Source: Acanthaster planci
Taxonomy: Eukaryota; Echinodermata; Asteroidea; Valvatida; Acanthasteridae
Direction: 5' to 3'
DNA: 64,000 nt
Assembly: GCF_001949145.1 (NCBI RefSeq)
Contig: NW_019091393.1
Coordinates: forward strand, 88,907 to 152,906
The notes beneath the pieces are model-generated. The model made no database searches. It had not been told where the DNA came from and worked only from the letters and a program-made list of their open reading frames with translations. A program made the position numbers and the translations under genes. Shown piece by piece: positions 1 to 11,616 of the stretch. How positions within the stretch are numbered: the first letter of the stretch is position 1; each line of letters starts with the position of its first letter.

Positions 1-1030
1 ATAAAATAATGTATTTATTCCACGTTTGCATTGATTTTGAAATCAGTGTCCTCTTCAAGACACGTAATGTATAGCCTCCAAAGAGAGTAAGCAGTTGTCA
101 TTCATTAACAAATTTAAGGAAAAAATCTACAGACAGCCTAAAGATTTATGACATAAATAGTTATTTTACATCTCGAAAGCAGCTGTTATAGGAGTGAAAA
201 CTTTAAACCTTGTGACGCTTCTGCAGCAGTATAACAAAATGGGTGTTTATTCATGCGCATCATATATAAAAATTGACGCAGATGATGGACTTCAAGATAC
301 GAAGTGGACTGCTGGACGAAGGCTAGGCGGGCACAGTACCGTCCAAGGAAGGCGCCATATTCCGTTACACACCCACGCTTCGCCTTTGCCATCAGTATTC
401 GTGACTGTCGCAGGTCGGTTTTCAATTCAAGTGTCCACCCAAATATTGATATATGAAATTCCTGGAAGAAGCAGACAATGCTTCCGAATTTTAACTCCAA
501 AGATGTCGTTCCACTATGCATTTTTAATCTGGTGTTCCTGGAATTATTCGACTGAACGGCATAATTGCTCGAATGAAATATTCCAATGAACTGCTATCAG
601 ATCTATTTATTCGGACAATCGCCATTCATTGAGGTCTAGGAAATAAACACAGAATCTCTCAATGCCTTGCTATTTATAGTAAACATTTATAGGAAACAAA
701 TAAAACGCATTGGTCAAAATTATGAATTGACTTTACGATTTCTAATATTTAACTTTATCATTGTAGTTAAAATATTAATAAATGAATAAGTAATTAATAA
801 TTAGCCGCCTACTCAGACATTTATAAAGGTAAAATATACCTTTTGTGAGAAAAGATATTTTAATTGACATGGAACATGATAAGTAACTAGTGTGTATTAC
901 TGGAATGGTTTCCAAATTGGTAATTATGTCTGTGTCCGTAAGTAGTATATTTTACCGCACTATACTCAATATCCAAGGACTTAAATTCTGGGTCTGAACA
1001 TTTTGGCGGTACAGCCCGCGCACAAGTGCG
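1..1030. other. AT-rich non-coding stretch
   Basis: No supported gene. Overlapping frames on both strands at 186-589 have no recognisable domain and look like chance. From about 740 to 805 the sequence is very AT-rich with a run of TAAT cores (TAATTAATAATTAG at 791-804), which could bind homeodomain proteins but is also what AT-rich DNA gives by chance. Confidence 0.5.
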
Positions 1031-1039
1031 CGGTAGAAT

Positions 1040-1480
1040 CTAAGATTACCATCCGTGGGCGCATACCGGCATCTTCAGAGTAGGCGACCGCGGTCGCCTC
1101 TTTAAGTTCACCGGTTGAATCGACGGGCAGACGCTAATCCGGCGTTCTACTCGAGGCCACGCTGGGCTCACTCCGTGCAACCTGATCACACAGATGAAAA
1201 AGACTTCGGCCCGAGCGGCCAATAGCTGATCACGTCGGCTGATGAATTCTTGTGTGCTGGGCTTCAAGCAGAGAGAAAGGGGAAACATGTTTTCTCGTTC
1301 CACAAAGACCTCTAAAATTGAGGCTCCAGTTGTTAACCCCCCCTTGTGTAATTCACAAGTAAAGAGTTGGACCCCTCCAGACATTTTAACTGATACGCAG
1401 TTCTTATTTGCCCGTATGCTGAGCCGTGTTACGTGCACGTGTTCTGATGACACAATTTTTCCAACGATACTGTGAGACTG
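1040..1480. other. GC-richer island with an 18-bp perfect palindrome
   Basis: GC content rises sharply against the flanks. At 1082-1099 the sequence AGGCGACCGCGGTCGCCT is a perfect 18-bp palindrome. A 135-codon frame on the minus strand and a 77-codon frame on the plus strand overlap here, but neither shows a known domain; opposed frames are a by-product of few stop codons in GC-rich DNA. A regulatory role is only inferred. Confidence 0.35.
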
Positions 1481-2830
1481 CTAATTGAGATGGCCCAGTC
1501 ACATCAAATCACCTGGCTCATTAGGAGATTCAGGTTGTAATGATTGAACACAATGGTTCTGCTGGTTTTGCTACAGGCATTATTATTGGTACAACTCCTG
1601 AGCAAAAAGAGGCAACACATACGATCTCCTTAAACATCGACACAAAGCTGACTGCCAAAGAAATGATGCATGTTTTACTGTTGTAGAGGAAGCGAAACAA
1701 AGATTCTGGCTTTCTGGCAATGCTGTGTCAGTATATTTGCACAGGAGGGAAAACTCACAACGCGAACAGCAGGCAGGGTGCAGGTCTACTGCCCTAACAT
1801 TTCAGGCAATGCACGCTTTTGGTATAAACTGCTTACCTTCGCTGTTCGCTTTTGTGACGGACTTCGCTGGCCTTATCGGGGGTCAGACATCTTGAATCGG
1901 AAGCGAGGCAACCACTGGAATAATATTCCAAAATCTTAGGTATGTGTGGGAACGAAGAAGATGCAAAACAGAATATACTATTCTTGTGGGCCGATGGTTA
2001 GTTAAAATTGTAGATAAAAAGCCATTGTCACCTTTACTCTCCAAAAGAAAAAAATATTTTTTTTTCAAAGTGGGGCTATATCTGTAGTTATAGCAAAATA
2101 GTTAATCTCTTTCCGATCTCAGAGTGTTCAATAAATACAGTGGGATGTGGGAGCACAATCCAAAATGGCCATCTCGTGAATGACGCTCATTCGGGACATC
2201 AATGAGAAAACCAGTGCCGACCAACAAGCAGCGTTGTCGGTAACAGACCTTGTACACCGAGACAGAACTGGAATTCAGCTGAAACCAAATATAGAGTTGC
2301 TGCTTGTTTGAATACTTTCTAAAGTGCTTCGGATTATGTGGCTGAACTTGGTAATATTTGGAAAAAAACAACAGAGAATTACCTATACCATTATACAAAA
2401 TTCCCATTCTACGCATTTTGCCTTCTGGCATAGAGGATTATCTACAGAAGCAACGCCAGTCTATCCAGCTGAGTGCACTATACGCGAGAAGTAGCGCGTG
2501 GGAGTCACCAGGCATATTTCAAGGAATGGAGTAACTTCATTTCAGGCTAATTAATGTGTAAATCTTGTCCTTATTTTCTTCTCAGGGACTTTGGAAAATG
2601 TCAGTTAAGGCACAAATTTTAACAATTCAGATTTCGTAGTGTTAGCAGATGTAAATAACATTGTACAAATTCAAAAACCAAAACTAACTTTGTTAACATA
2701 TCTGTTTATTCATTGGGGTTTGAACATTTATTTAATTATAATGATTGTACAATACACTCAGAAGTTATTAATTTGAACTAATAACTTTTAGTTTATTTGG
2801 TGACTTTGATAACCTGAATTACTTCTGCTT
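1480..2830. other. Non-coding stretch, nothing recognised
   Basis: Mixed composition, with A and T runs near 2050-2070 and 2360. Short frames occur on both strands without domains. I see no repeat copy, RNA gene or clear regulatory motif. Confidence 0.5.
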
Positions 2831-2833
2831 CCT

Positions 2834-3184
2834 CCCACTTAGTTACATATTAATCAATCGACAGAATATTTGAAATTCCAGATACACTCCAGAATAGTGT
2901 AATTGGACAACCAGATTAGAAGCCATTACTGCGGTGGCACAACGCTCGTGGACAGGTCGTACGCGCGCGTTAGATGCCTCTTTAGCCAACATGGTGTCGT
3001 TATTTGCAAATATGCACGCATGCGTGGAGCTGAAGATTGTGCGTGTGAGGGTGGTGCCACTGCAATTTGGCATCAATTTGATCCGTGAACACGATCAATG
3101 GGCACAACAAGCTGATTCGCCTAATTATATCTGCGAAAAGTATTAATTACCAACACTCCTGGGCAAATTCGTGCCCAATGTTGG
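2834..3184. promoter_or_regulatory. Small island with POU-like palindrome and hairpin
   Basis: The stretch is richer in CpG than its flanks. ATTTGCAAAT at 3002-3011 is a 10-bp palindrome close to the POU octamer (ATGCAAAT) on both strands. At 3150-3184 a hairpin can form from CCAACA and GGGCA (3150-3155, 3161-3165) pairing with TGCCC and TGTTGG (3172-3176, 3179-3184). Enhancer activity is speculation. Confidence 0.2.
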
Positions 3185-4740
3185 TTTAACTATAGAGTAA
3201 AACTTTATTCCGATTCGGGGTTGAACATGCTTGACCGTCTTCCTCCATTGTTGCGTCACTTTCGATAACACATGTGATCGTTGGGGGCTGTTGGGCTACA
3301 CTCGATTTCTTCGATATCAAAACCATAGGCTGGTGTGTCACACGGTTCAAGATTCAAGATGCTTTATTGTTGAGTAAAAAGGTTTTCACGCGAAATTTGT
3401 TCTTCCAGTGTTGTACATATGGAAAATAAAATAGCCGGAACTTACTCGGAAACTATGTTCACGCGAAGCTGCTCAGGAACAATATCAAGGCTGTTGAATG
3501 GTCAGTGGCCTGGCTCAACCTTAACTTGACTAAATTTGACTAGTCCCAATTGGTAGGTTTACGGTCTTGCATATATTAAACTAATCTCTGAGAGATATTA
3601 TGGAGAGGTACCTTTCAAAGCGCACGTAAGCGTTGGCACAACACACACTTGGGCCGTTTAGTATAATTTCTCTATGCAAAGTGTGATATCGCATAGCTGC
3701 ATTCGGCTGAACGTGAGAACGTGTCTCACACGCTGAATTCAGGCTGAATTCAAAACATAACTCAGCAACTTTTGATTTGAAATCAAAATCCTAAATTACT
3801 GGTTTCCTCGGAATGTACAGTCACTGAGCTGAAAGGACATCAAGTTTTCTCTTAGGCACCCTTCTTTAATATTTTGAGCAATTTTATTGCCTTAAAGGTA
3901 AATAATGCACAAATGACAACTGATGGATTGTATTTTTAAACGGGAACTTTCTTGCGCACATCTCACTCGTGCGTTCAAACCGACCATCTGACATGATCTC
4001 TACTCACTTAAGAATTACACTAGACGCAATATAAAAAACAGTCACAATATGCTGTAAGCATCACTTGTCATCCTCTACTTTTGACGCTTATCCACTATGC
4101 ACCTGGATACGGTCGTTGAACCAATGAACACGTGACCTGAACACTGGCGATGTGAGCTTTAGGGCCCATACATGTTGGGTTCTTTCATGACCCCCCCCCG
4201 CACAGCCTGTATACAGCAATAACAACACTCGGGCTGCATTGAAACCCATCTCGCGCACATTGCAGCGTCGTGTGCAGAGGAACTATTATTTTCTTTCACA
4301 GTTCTGACAACGATAATATTCAGATATGATAGCGGGCCATTGTCCATCCGGGAGTGAGGCTCTTGTACCTTGCAATAAAATATTCATGGTATTACTCAGG
4401 AGTGAGTTGGAGAGTTCATTCCTCCTCGGTGAGCGCCATTTTCCATTGATTTTTTTTTCAGGTTCTCGTATTTCTTCATCATTCTTCGCGCCTGTCGTGA
4501 AAGCGATGAATGGAGTACTACACGAGTGGCTGGATGTCATCATAAGGTGCTTCATGGGCTTAAATTTGCCCGGCACGCAGTGAGTGGTTTGATTTCCAGG
4601 CTGGCCCAGTTTACAGTATGACAAGAAAACATCATTTCTGTATTAGCAGATGAAACAAAGTGATAAATCCTTCTATGGGGGCGATTTCGTGAAAAAAACT
4701 GCAGTGCAAATACCACGATGTCGATATAACACAATATCAG
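3185..4740. other. Non-coding stretch with a 19-bp AT palindrome and C9 run
   Basis: No gene seen. At 3770-3788 TTTTGATTT and AAATCAAAA form a perfect palindrome around a central G. A C9 run lies at 4191-4199. The opposed frames between 4159 and 4758 have no recognisable domains. Confidence 0.45.
3346..3369 (-). repeat. Possible 3' tail of a non-LTR retrotransposon (minus strand)
   Basis: On the minus strand an AATAAA signal (TTTATT at 3363-3368) is followed by a doubled 7-mer (TCAAGAT twice on the plus strand, 3347-3360). CR1/L2-type LINEs often end in short tandem 3' repeats after such a signal. No reverse-transcriptase frame is visible in the adjoining sequence, so this would be a severely truncated copy. 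Chance is possible. Confidence 0.2.
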
Positions 4741-4749
4741 TACTATACA

Positions 4750-4839
4750 TAAATGCATATAAGTTCCTACTACCTACATGGGTCCTATAATACGTAAATG
4801 CATACAGCTAGGTTCATACTACCCATAAGGGTCCTATGA
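4750..4839. repeat. Imperfect tandem duplication, two 45-bp units
   Basis: The unit starting TAAATGCATA at 4750 and ending near 4794 recurs at 4795-4839 with scattered substitutions; both contain TACTACC and GGGTCCTAT. Related short GGTCCT blocks occur at about 5296 and 5325, so the surroundings may be a decayed satellite-like part of the repeat that begins at 4879. Confidence 0.6.
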
Positions 4840-4878
4840 GTTTTAGATTTCAATTCAGGTCTTTTACGTATTCCTTAT

Positions 4879-5100
4879 CCTATCGGCTCCGAGCGGAACA
4901 AAAGAGGGCGTGCTTGTAATGAAATTGACTGTCCTTTTGGTACCAACTCATCCCGTAGGCGCGCAAGTATATGCGCGTTTGACGCGGAGCTCACCGAGTA
5001 CGCGCAACGAATTTATCCGGAATGTCTTTGGGTACACGCAGAACGCCTGCAAGGTAAGAACCCGCTTGTAACCACCTGTCTTTCTTTCGCCGAATAGGGT
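4879..5100 (-). repeat. Interspersed repeat family R1, copy 1
   Basis: The reverse complement matches 58459-58694 over nearly its full length. Shared blocks include GGCGAAAGAAAGACAGG, GCGTTCTGCGTGTAC, GCGTCAAACGC and CCCTCTTTTGTTCC, in the same order. The strand is assigned relative to the other copy. The copies differ by substitutions and by an A-rich insertion in copy 2, so both are old. No coding potential. The family is unclassified; a non-autonomous DNA element or SINE is possible. Confidence 0.8.
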
Positions 5101-5186
5101 CTACACAAATTCCGTATCGGTCCCATACAGACCCCATGATGCTGATTCTGTATTAGTTTTGGTGATATAAATTGAAAATAGCGTGA

Positions 5187-5262
5187 TTTTAACACCTTGG
5201 ATGTTATCAAAGAATTTCAACAGACTGGATGGGGTCCTCTGATAATACCCAAGGTGTTAAAT
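5187..5262. repeat. Imperfect inverted repeat (hairpin)
   Basis: The arm at 5187-5209 (containing TTAACACCTTGG and ATGTTATCA) is complementary to 5240-5262 (TGATAATACCCAAGGTGTTAA) apart from a few mismatches, with a 30-base loop. It lies just beyond R1 copy 1. R1 copy 2 also has a hairpin beside it at 58382-58437, so hairpin and repeat may belong to one composite element. Confidence 0.6.
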
Positions 5263-5930
5263 TTACAAAAGGTTATCTCAACAGTTTTTGCAGTGCAGGT
5301 CCTAAGCAGATTCTGTGTCCTTGTAGGTCCTGTTTAGATTCCGTATATGTATTGGTCGTATACTCATATTGCAAGGGTTTTAAATTTAACACGGCAGTTT
5401 TTGGAATGGTGTAAGGGAGAAAAAACAAAACAAATATTTGCTTGTAAATCATGTAAATAAGTTCAACTTAAAAGAAAACCCTCATGAGCTTTCTGCTCTC
5501 TCCAGAATTCTATAAAATAGGATCCTATTACAGCCAGGTTGAAATTTATGTCCTAGTGAAAGTTGGACTTTTGCTATGTGACTACAGAAATATGCTGTTG
5601 GTTAAAATTATAGCTTGCATACGCGGGGAAATGACAAATTGCCGCCTTCTCAAGATACCTTATCTTCGTCAGACGAATCAGACGAGTTATCTCCTTTCAA
5701 ATGAGACAACCGAAATGGCAGCTTTATAAGACATGACGCAGGTAAAATGAACATTTTTGGTCATTGCATGTTTATTCATCTGTTGACCAGGTACCTTGCC
5801 AATTTTTGAGTCAAGTTTAAAGAGTTTGTTGCAGGTTGTACTGGTGTGTTGCCTATTCAGAGCCCTGGTAGAGTTAGGCATAGAAGATGACTGTCACTTG
5901 GAAAGGCTTTAGTAACGGCGAAATGACTTG
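5263..5930. other. Non-coding stretch, nothing recognised
   Basis: AT-rich sequence. Frames at 5484-5729 (plus) and 5687-5881 (minus) are short and lack domains. Two loosely repeated GGTCCT...GATTC blocks at about 5296-5345 echo the tandem duplication upstream. Confidence 0.4.
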
Positions 5931-5939
5931 GTCAGCGGG

Positions 5940-5970
5940 TATAAAAAAGTGAACGTAGCCTTTCGCTTCA
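5940..5970 (+). promoter_or_regulatory. Candidate TATA + initiator core promoter
   Basis: TATAAAAAAG begins at 5940. A TTCAGTG initiator-like sequence has its A at 5970, exactly 30 bases from the first T of the TATA box, within the usual metazoan spacing. Downstream the first ATG meets a stop at once; a 32-codon frame starting at the ATG at about 6027 holds a Phe-Ala-Asp-Asp tetrapeptide, too little to call a reverse-transcriptase relic. No transcript is evident, so the match may be chance. Confidence 0.25.
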
Positions 5971-6168
5971 GTGTGTTGTATGTAAAGTGTCGTTTGGACT
6001 CATTTCCGAATATAGGGTGCTCACACGATGCTTACTCTGATCCGTTTTGCGGATGATGCATACGTTTGTCTTTTTCCAAAACCTGGCGTCAGAGATGGCC
6101 TTTTAAGGCTTGCTTGCTTCGAGTAAACATGGCTTTAATCTGCTTTCATTCTTTCTTTTGTGAATTGT

Positions 6169-6196
6169 AGACGTCAGATGACGTCATTGTGACGGC
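6169..6196. promoter_or_regulatory. CRE-type site cluster
   Basis: Sequence AGACGTCAG is followed by a perfect TGACGTCA at 6179-6186 and then TGACGG. TGACGTCA is the full palindromic CREB/ATF site; the neighbours are 7/8 or half matches. It lies about 210 bases downstream of the TATA-like sequence at 5940. It is one of eight perfect TGACGTCA sites in the window. Confidence 0.35.
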
Positions 6197-6239
6197 TGTA
6201 TTGTGCATAGCATTCAAGCTGCGAATCCATTCACTGTCG

Positions 6240-6840
6240 GCGTTATAATAGTAATAATATAAGAGTGGTCATCCGGGAGGGGGATATTTCCTGATGAACT
6301 GACCATGAAGGGTTCAATCAAATTGACCAGGCTCGAGGTCATTTTTAAAAAATGAAGGCAGATTCAGCAACGATTGGAAATTACTACAGTGGTGTTTACA
6401 GCAGAAGATTGTGACGCCATTTTGTCTAGATGTACCCATTAATAAGAGGTACACTCGTGGAAGGGGATTGGGCAAACTTTGCCATGGACAGATTTAGCAA
6501 CTTTCTTGAGAAAACACTTCGAGAAGTTGCGAGTTAACTGCAGCCTTAGATTAATATCTTTTGCATTCGTGCATTAGTACCGATCACACAAAAAGGTTGA
6601 TCAAATGTACCTTACACGCACATTTTAAAAAGATTTTTTCCCCCTTTCCAATTGTACCACTTGGCTGGGAAACCTTGATAGGCCATCGCCTCTAAACTCA
6701 TTCAAGCCATGCTTTCTGTTCGGAATTAAGTCATGCATTATACTTCACAACCTCCGAAACAGAAACAGCCGCGGCATGGCAGTGCCAACGAGAAATTGAA
6801 GAGCAATCGCGGCACATTGAAGGTGAGTAAAGTCTCACCT
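6240..6840. other. Non-coding stretch, nothing recognised
   Basis: Mixed composition. A CGCCATTTT (reverse complement of a YY1-like core) lies near 6415. No gene, repeat copy or RNA is seen. Confidence 0.4.
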
Positions 6841-6849
6841 CTCCGCATC

Positions 6850-9150
6850 TGTTCGGAATCGCTAGGCGGACCAATCGGAGCGTGAGTTATTCCCCTTGGC
6901 CCCCGTCAAATCCTCAGGCAAGTGCCACCCTACACACCCGCAGAGCGACGCGGAGATCGAAAGGCGTGATTTACCTCATCTTTTTTTCTTTTAAATGGCA
7001 ATAAGATCGATTGAGCATCTCGCACGTGTAGAGGGTGGAACCGGTATATAACGATTGATATAGCGTTCATGGTTAGACAGCCGTTACAAACACTTTTGTT
7101 TATTCTCACAACCTGGGATTTACTAGGTACCGTCACCCCCTGTCGCGTCGTTGCTAAATCGACCGGACGGTGCCGCGGTCTGACCAACCCTGACATTTCT
7201 CGTTCAGTGATGTGTCGTTCTATGAGCCCCATAGACTGCGCACATCACATGGGCCGCCGAGAAGAGAAGGACTGTCGACTCCGTCGCCAAACAAGAGGCT
7301 GATTGCCTTTTTTCTGGGGGTGGCAGAATTATACTTATGTTTGCGGGGAGACCCCTGGCCCCTTTTTGTTTTATAAGGCCCGGATGCCCATTGACTTCAA
7401 TCTGAGGGGAAGGAGCGGAAATTGAGCGGCGGCTCGCCGAGCCTTTAATTAGATTCTTCGGGTGGACGATGCGCCCTCGACAGGTAGAGACATGGGAGTG
7501 AAGAACCGCAGACTCGGCATTGACTGTCCGAGAAGAGTCTCATCTCATCATTTGGCGGAGAGACAGCAAAAGACCCGGCCTTACCCTTCAGAATCAAGAG
7601 TAGCTGGAGTTCCTGGATCCACACTGAAACCCAAAACGGACGGCCTAATAGCACCTTTTTTTGCTAGTTCCAGCACACTCGGCGGCCACGTGCAGCGGTA
7701 ATGAATAAAGACACTGTGGAGGGCGAAAGAAGAAGAAAAACCGAGTTGAAGCTGGAAAAAAACCTCCCCGGTCAGTGCCGTACCTGCTGCCGGGTGTTAA
7801 TTGCCTCATCTGCAGCCGGCTCCTCGTTATGTCCTCCTCGTTCATTCGTCTCTCGCGAGTACTTATGTATGTCGCCGAGCAAACTGCACCCGCTACCCGC
7901 GAAGAGTCAAGGAAGACTTCAAGCCAAAGTACAGTCCACTTTTGACCGACGGGCGAACTCCTCGGAGTCGTCAGAGACCGATTCCTATCATGTACTAATG
8001 GCCCCGTTGCTATACGCCTGACTAGCTTACTTGTAGGCCTCTCATTTTCATCCATTACCCACGAACCACAAACACAAAGTACCAAAGGATATAAAAAGGA
8101 CCAAAGCAGAAATAATAAATGCAATGCGATTCTACTTTGGCGATGAATCTTGACTGGTTATAATAGAATACCGGAGTGCAGAGCTCAGACAACACTGGTT
8201 CAAATTTTTAGTCACATTCATGTGCCCACTGTAATAAAATGTTTTTCATTGGCAGATGTGTAAAAATCGATACTTATTTAATACTGTCTTGGACAACTAC
8301 CGTCACAGGGTATAGCCAATATCCAGCTGGGGTGTCGTGATATGATTGCTTCGTGGAAGCAGTTTGTTGCTCATCGTCCTAGGGGTAGGATCTTTCAAAG
8401 AGAGACAGCCGCAGAGGTGTCGTTGACGTGCGGGATGGAGGCCTTGGTCCTTATCAACCAAGATGGCGTCTGTCTCCCTGTCCTCCGGTCTCGTCCGGTG
8501 TGGATCAGGTGGTGGCAGGTCGACAAAGGCCGGGATTGTCAACATTACTCCGGGGGTTAGAGGCCGAGGATCGTGCTGTTGCCTGCAATTTTTTTCTACA
8601 GTGTTCAAGTTACCGAGATGGCGTTCCCGTGTTTCGCAAGGCAGGTGATCAATTACTACATGGGTATAATTAGTCCTGATCAATGGTTGCAGCATTGGAG
8701 TAGCTCTGGCCACGACAGAATCCCGACGGACCCCCAATTGCACGATGGAACGCCGCCTTTTGTCCAACTTCGTTCGTATCCCTTCCTTCCGCGAGGCTCA
8801 GGCGCGCTGGCAAGTGAGCCATCGTACCCGAAGAAAAGAGGGAAATTATTTAAGCAAACAGCCTTCCGATCGCAGTGTATTTATTTGCCGAAGGATTACT
8901 TCAATACCGGCAGCGTGAACAAATCGATTGGCAGGGGACAAAAACGACGAGGGAAAAACAGATAGAAGCAGGCGAGTCAAGGGAAATTCACATGAAACAT
9001 GACCCGGGGGATGGATGCCAGAAGCATTCAGGTCTGTATCGCGTGTGACGAACGGTCGCTCGGAGCGTGATACAAGCTCGAACGACGCCATTTTGGCTGT
9101 GAACCGACAGAAACAGCGGTTGCGCACACTCACGACAACGCAGCACGCGT
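6850..9150. promoter_or_regulatory. Long GC/CpG-rich island, candidate regulatory region
   Basis: GC-rich sequence with unusually few stop codons, giving overlapping frames of up to 159 codons (7645-8124, 8303-8767, 8573-8965) on both strands. None has a recognisable domain. Motifs seen: CACGTG E-box at 7687-7692, CAAGATGGCG (YY1-like) at 8459-8468, and CGCCATTTTGG near 9088. A regulatory island is the likelier reading; a divergent or untranslated exon cannot be excluded. Confidence 0.3.
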
Positions 9151-9619
9151 TTAAGTGCCGGTTTATCGTCGTGACGTGCTATTATGACTAACAGAGCTCC
9201 TTCGAACCGGACACAATCAGATCAGATTTAGTGCACTGAACCTCGACCGAAAACAACCTGGTTGAGATCACTGAAATCAGAACGCGAAGCAATTGTTTCT
9301 TGATGAAATAATGATGCACGGTTGGTGCACGTATCACAGAAAAACGCCGCTACATCTAAAATATATATTTAAGAATTGCAGGAGCAACTTGAACTGCGTA
9401 ACTTTTAAATCGATTATGCAGCGTTTGCCGTCCCTGATTGGCTTCGTATGAAATTGATGCATTATAATATGATGCACTGAGCACACGCTCGTGCAGCGAA
9501 TATCCATTATGCGTGCAGATTTGGAGATTGTGTATGCTTGAAATCACCGCCTGTTGCCTCGCAGATTGCAACCAATCAGCGAGCGTTTATGTATTATCCG
9601 CGCCTTAGGGAGGAGCATA

Positions 9620-9627
9620 TGACGTCA
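9620..9627. promoter_or_regulatory. Perfect CRE palindrome TGACGTCA
   Basis: A full CREB/ATF consensus in otherwise ordinary sequence, immediately after a CATA (CATATGACGTCAC). Reported because the site is over-represented in the window; binding is not shown. Confidence 0.3.
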
Positions 9628-9837
9628 CTACTGAAAACATGGTATACCTAAATCATCTGAGCAGCTGGTAACAAACATCTTTGCCGTAGCCTGTGATGGT
9701 TGCATTGTAGCCTGTGGCGGTTGAATGCTGCTTTCTTTGAAACGGTGCGTGTTGCGGCTGGCTGTACTTCAGCCAAGGTAAATTAATGATTAATGCGAGC
9801 CACAATAAGGCAGGAAACTATTTTCCCGAGTTAGATT

Positions 9838-9951
9838 CTTCCAAAGACAATTGGTCAGATTGGTAACCGTCGACCAATCAACGGCCTTGGTGCCATGTTG
9901 GACGGTTGGCTGTGATTGGTTGGTGTATGGGAGGCGCAAATTATTTGGAAG
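9838..9951. repeat. Imperfect palindrome, possible decayed foldback element
   Basis: CTTCCAAA at 9838-9845 pairs with TTTGGAAG at 9944-9951, and CCAATCAACGGCC at 9874-9886 pairs with GGCTGTGATTGG at 9908-9919. The repeated CCAATC cores recall the GGCCAATCAC block inside the palindromic family at 11449 and 51449, but the ends do not match it. It may be a distant relative. Confidence 0.35.
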
Positions 9952-11448
9952 CACGCACATTGAAACATTCACGGGGAATGACTTGGTTGAAAAGATGGTT
10001 CCCAAAAATGCGGGCTTGCTTTGAATTAATCCTCTAAAATGTGCTCCAACTCCCTCTGAAACTCAGGGTCCATCCACTTTCCACTCAAACAATTGCCACA
10101 TTTTGCTCAAAACCTAGGATGACTTTCCAGAAGTTATACCTTGGTTTGTCATACTTCAAGCTAGCTTATAATTGGCTGTAGATATCAGCTGAACAAAAGA
10201 AACCACATTCTTGAGATATTGACGGAATGTTCGTATTTGGGTTCGGGAATTTACCGCGGGATCGTTTCGGCAGTGGTACGGCCACAACGAGGGGAACGTG
10301 CTATAAACGGTTCTCCATAATGAGATGATCCATGCGTAACCCTAAGGAAACGGCAGCCTTATGAAATACGTGAGTTTGACACCTGTCATCTGCTGACCAC
10401 ATTGCTGCACATAATTTGAATGTAACAGCCCCAGACAACCAACGGGGACCTTTAGGCAGTTCGGTCGAAAGAGAGGCTTCACTGGCAAGCTCCACTACTC
10501 GAATATAATTTTACAAAAATAATAGTTAAGGAAGACTTGCATGGAAACGGCACGGTTGAGACTATACCGGTATATAGACTCCGTTTCGTTTTCAACTTTG
10601 TAATTCCATGCTAGGAACTAATCCTTTTCGCCAGGATACAGTAACTTAATAGGACTGGGTTGTACAAAATCACAATTCATTCCCAACAGATTTCAGGAAA
10701 TGAGCTTTCTCGAAAGTCAAATGAGACCAAATGAAAGTCAAATGAAAGGTATATTCAGGAAGTAGCAATTTCTAGCGAGTTCAACTCAACTCGAAAGTGA
10801 CATCCACTCCTCGGTGTCATTTCCGAATTGAAACTTCTACGCACATACACCACCTCAAGCTGCGTTTCGGGTGTCAAATCCTGGTGGGCCACGAACCCAA
10901 CGTGTCAAAACCAAACCATTCTGGTGTTTATATTGGGCAACAGTGGTGCTAATACTGTGTGGGATGCTTGCTTTGACGCCAATGTGTATTTGGTAACGCA
11001 GAATTTTCTGTCAGGTAACGTGATAATATGACTCACGAAGGATGAACTGCAATAAACATTTTTTTTCAAACCTCTGTTATTGAAGTTTTGCTACCTTGTC
11101 CTAATCATGTGGCACTATAAATTATTATATCAAATATACATACATATATGCCTATCACACCGTATACTTTGTGCCACTGATATTGCTTATAGTTGCGAGG
11201 TATAGGCCTATGAGTGTTCCCATCAGCTACACACTGACCAAAAAAAAACTGCCATTGAAGAAAATTGCTCTTTGTGGTATGAATGTGAAACACTCATTAC
11301 TTGTTTGAGAGAAGCCGGAGTGAATCCTGAATAAATTTACCATCGTCTGAAGACGTTTCTGCAGAGCATGACCCTGCATTCGCTACATCAAGTTCAATTC
11401 AGGATCGTTAGGTGACTTTTAGCAATGGAAGTTCAATTTATACCGGTT
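9952..11448. other. Non-coding stretch with minor repeats
   Basis: No gene seen. A 12-bp palindrome TATACCGGTATA lies near 10563. AAGTCAAATGA is repeated closely near 10717-10745. The rest is AT-rich and unremarkable. Confidence 0.4.
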
Positions 11449-11616
11449 AATATGGGTGATTCACAACAGTGTGCCTCCAAGAGTTTGCAACTTGCTGACC
11501 AATCACAAGGTGCGAAATCTGTCGACCGTTTCCAAACGCAAATTGGGTGGACAGATTTCGCGCACTGTTATTGGCTGCAAACTCTTGGACGTGCACTACT
11601 GTGAAACGACCGTATT
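11449..11616. mobile_element. Palindromic MITE-like element P1, copy A
   Basis: About 168 bp that is largely one inverted repeat. The left end AATATGGGTGATTCACAAC...CTCCAAGAGTTTGCAAC is mirrored by the right end (GCAAACTCTTGGA...GTGAAACGACCGTATT). Inner arms share GCGAAATCTGTC at about 11512 and its complement near 11562. The same ends and inner blocks recur at 44982 and 51449-51624. There is no coding capacity, so this would be a non-autonomous DNA transposon. A target-site duplication is not clear. Confidence 0.8.

Noticed and set aside
6027-6125. Reverse-transcriptase relic from a Phe-Ala-Asp-Asp tetrapeptide
   Set aside because: Only 32 codons, no other conserved blocks; the tetrapeptide is easily met by chance.
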